Positions 13,282-13,624 of a stretch of DNA of 13,624 bases are shown piece by piece (within the stretch, counting starts at the first letter, position 1; the number at the start of each line of letters is the position of its first letter). Made by a program: the position numbers and the translations under genes. This stretch comes from DATHYZ01 sp035458865. Its GTDB lineage: Bacteria; Chloroflexota; Limnocylindria; Limnocylindrales; CSP1-4. The notes under the pieces were generated by a model. That model was not told the DNA's origin. It ran no database searches and saw only the letters and a list, made by a program, of their open reading frames with translations. The stretch is from contig DATHYZ010000143.1 in NCBI GenBank assembly GCA_035458865.1, forward strand, positions 1 through 13,624, given 5' to 3'.

Positions 13282-13624
13282 TCAGATCCGGTATCCCTCC
13301 TTTAGCTGCTGGGTCGTCAGATCGGCGGCATCGACCACGGCATAGGCCTCGCCGAGGCTCAGGACCATCACACGATCTGCGACCTGGAGCGCCTTGGTGG
13401 CGTTCTGCTCGGCCAGGATGATGGCGACGCCACGCGTCTCGTGGATCTGCTGGATCTTCTCGAAGAAGAGGTCGACGTAGAGCGGCGAGAGACCGGCGGT
13501 CGGCTCGTCGAGAAGCAGCAGCTTCGGGTCCTGCATGAGGGCCCGGCCGCAGGCCACCATGCGGGACTCGCCGCCGCTGAGCGTGCCCGCGGGCTGGCGG
13601 AGCAGGTCCTTGAGGACCGGGAAG
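13282..13624 (-). CDS. ABC transporter ATP-binding protein, LivF-type, C-terminal part (cut by window edge)
   Basis: Only the last 113 residues are visible; the N-terminal part with the Walker A loop lies beyond the right edge. The visible part shows the ABC signature within AGTLSGGESRMVACGRAL (LSGGE at visible residues 15-19), Walker B LLLLDEP (35-41), the D-loop TAGLSP, and LAEQN (70-74) where most ABC ATPases have the switch His. The EQN variant followed by ALQVADRVMVLSLGE is typical of LivF, one of the two ATPases of branched-chain amino acid importers. The family usually has about 235 residues, so roughly half is seen. It is followed after 42 bases by the solute-binding lipoprotein on the same strand. 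The permease pair and the LivG-type ATPase would be expected upstream, outside the window. The exact ligand remains open. Confidence 0.93.
   Translation of the reverse strand, partial: FPVLKDLLRQPAGTLSGGESRMVACGRALMQDPKLLLLDEPTAGLSPLYVDLFFEKIQQIHETRGVAIILAEQNATKALQVADRVMVLSLGEAYAVVDAADLTTQQLKEGYRI

Noticed and set aside
1..13624. Search for CRISPR repeats, insertion-sequence ends, toxin-antitoxin pairs, phage genes or defence clusters
   Set aside because: No spaced direct repeats, no transposase-like protein, no small paired overlapping genes and no composition shift were seen; gene content is ordinary chromosomal.

Overview
The window is a compact, very GC-rich stretch of bacterial chromosome. 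It holds eleven protein genes, one of them cut by the right edge, and one tRNA gene. There is no transposase, integrase, phage gene, CRISPR array or other sign of a mobile island. The GC-rich codon third positions, GTG as well as ATG starts, lipoprotein signal peptides and TAnnnT promoter-like boxes suit a high-GC Chloroflexota (Limnocylindria-like) or actinobacterial genome. That lineage is a guess from style, not proof.

Left part (1-5600): a hairpin at 13-42 probably ends an unseen neighbour. Next come a membrane-anchored CapA-family protein (78-1799) and a 440-residue protein of unknown function (1948-3270). A flavodoxin-domain protein lies tail to tail with the latter (complement 3275-3823). 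A secreted lipoprotein nucleoside hydrolase with an extra C-terminal domain (4085-5539) diverges from the flavodoxin; its 5' leader can fold into a nested hairpin next to the ribosome binding site.

Middle part (5600-9080): a tandem-GNAT acetyltransferase (complement 5603-6568), a small GYD-domain protein (6761-7081), tRNA-Thr(CGT) with its own promoter box and terminator (7148-7222), a polytopic membrane protein of unknown function (7354-8481), and a DinB-family metal-binding protein (complement 8571-9077).

Right part (9080-13624), all on the minus strand: an MMPL/RND-superfamily transporter (9260-11590), a lipoprotein solute-binding protein of the branched-chain amino acid/amide ABC type (11830-13239), and the C-terminal half of its likely LivF-type ATPase (13282 to the edge). 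The last two form the only clear functional unit, part of an amino-acid or amide importer whose permeases and second ATPase should lie beyond the right edge. The other genes look like single-gene units with frequent strand switches and short gaps, several closed by strong hairpins.

I did not find a clear new multi-gene system. The points worth a second look are a CapA-family protein with most expected metal-ligand positions replaced, a nucleoside hydrolase with a Trp-Asp pair that recalls the purine-specific type plus an unexplained C-terminal domain, the structured leader in front of it, a consistent set of promoter boxes that predicts leaderless transcripts for three genes, and two proteins I cannot assign.
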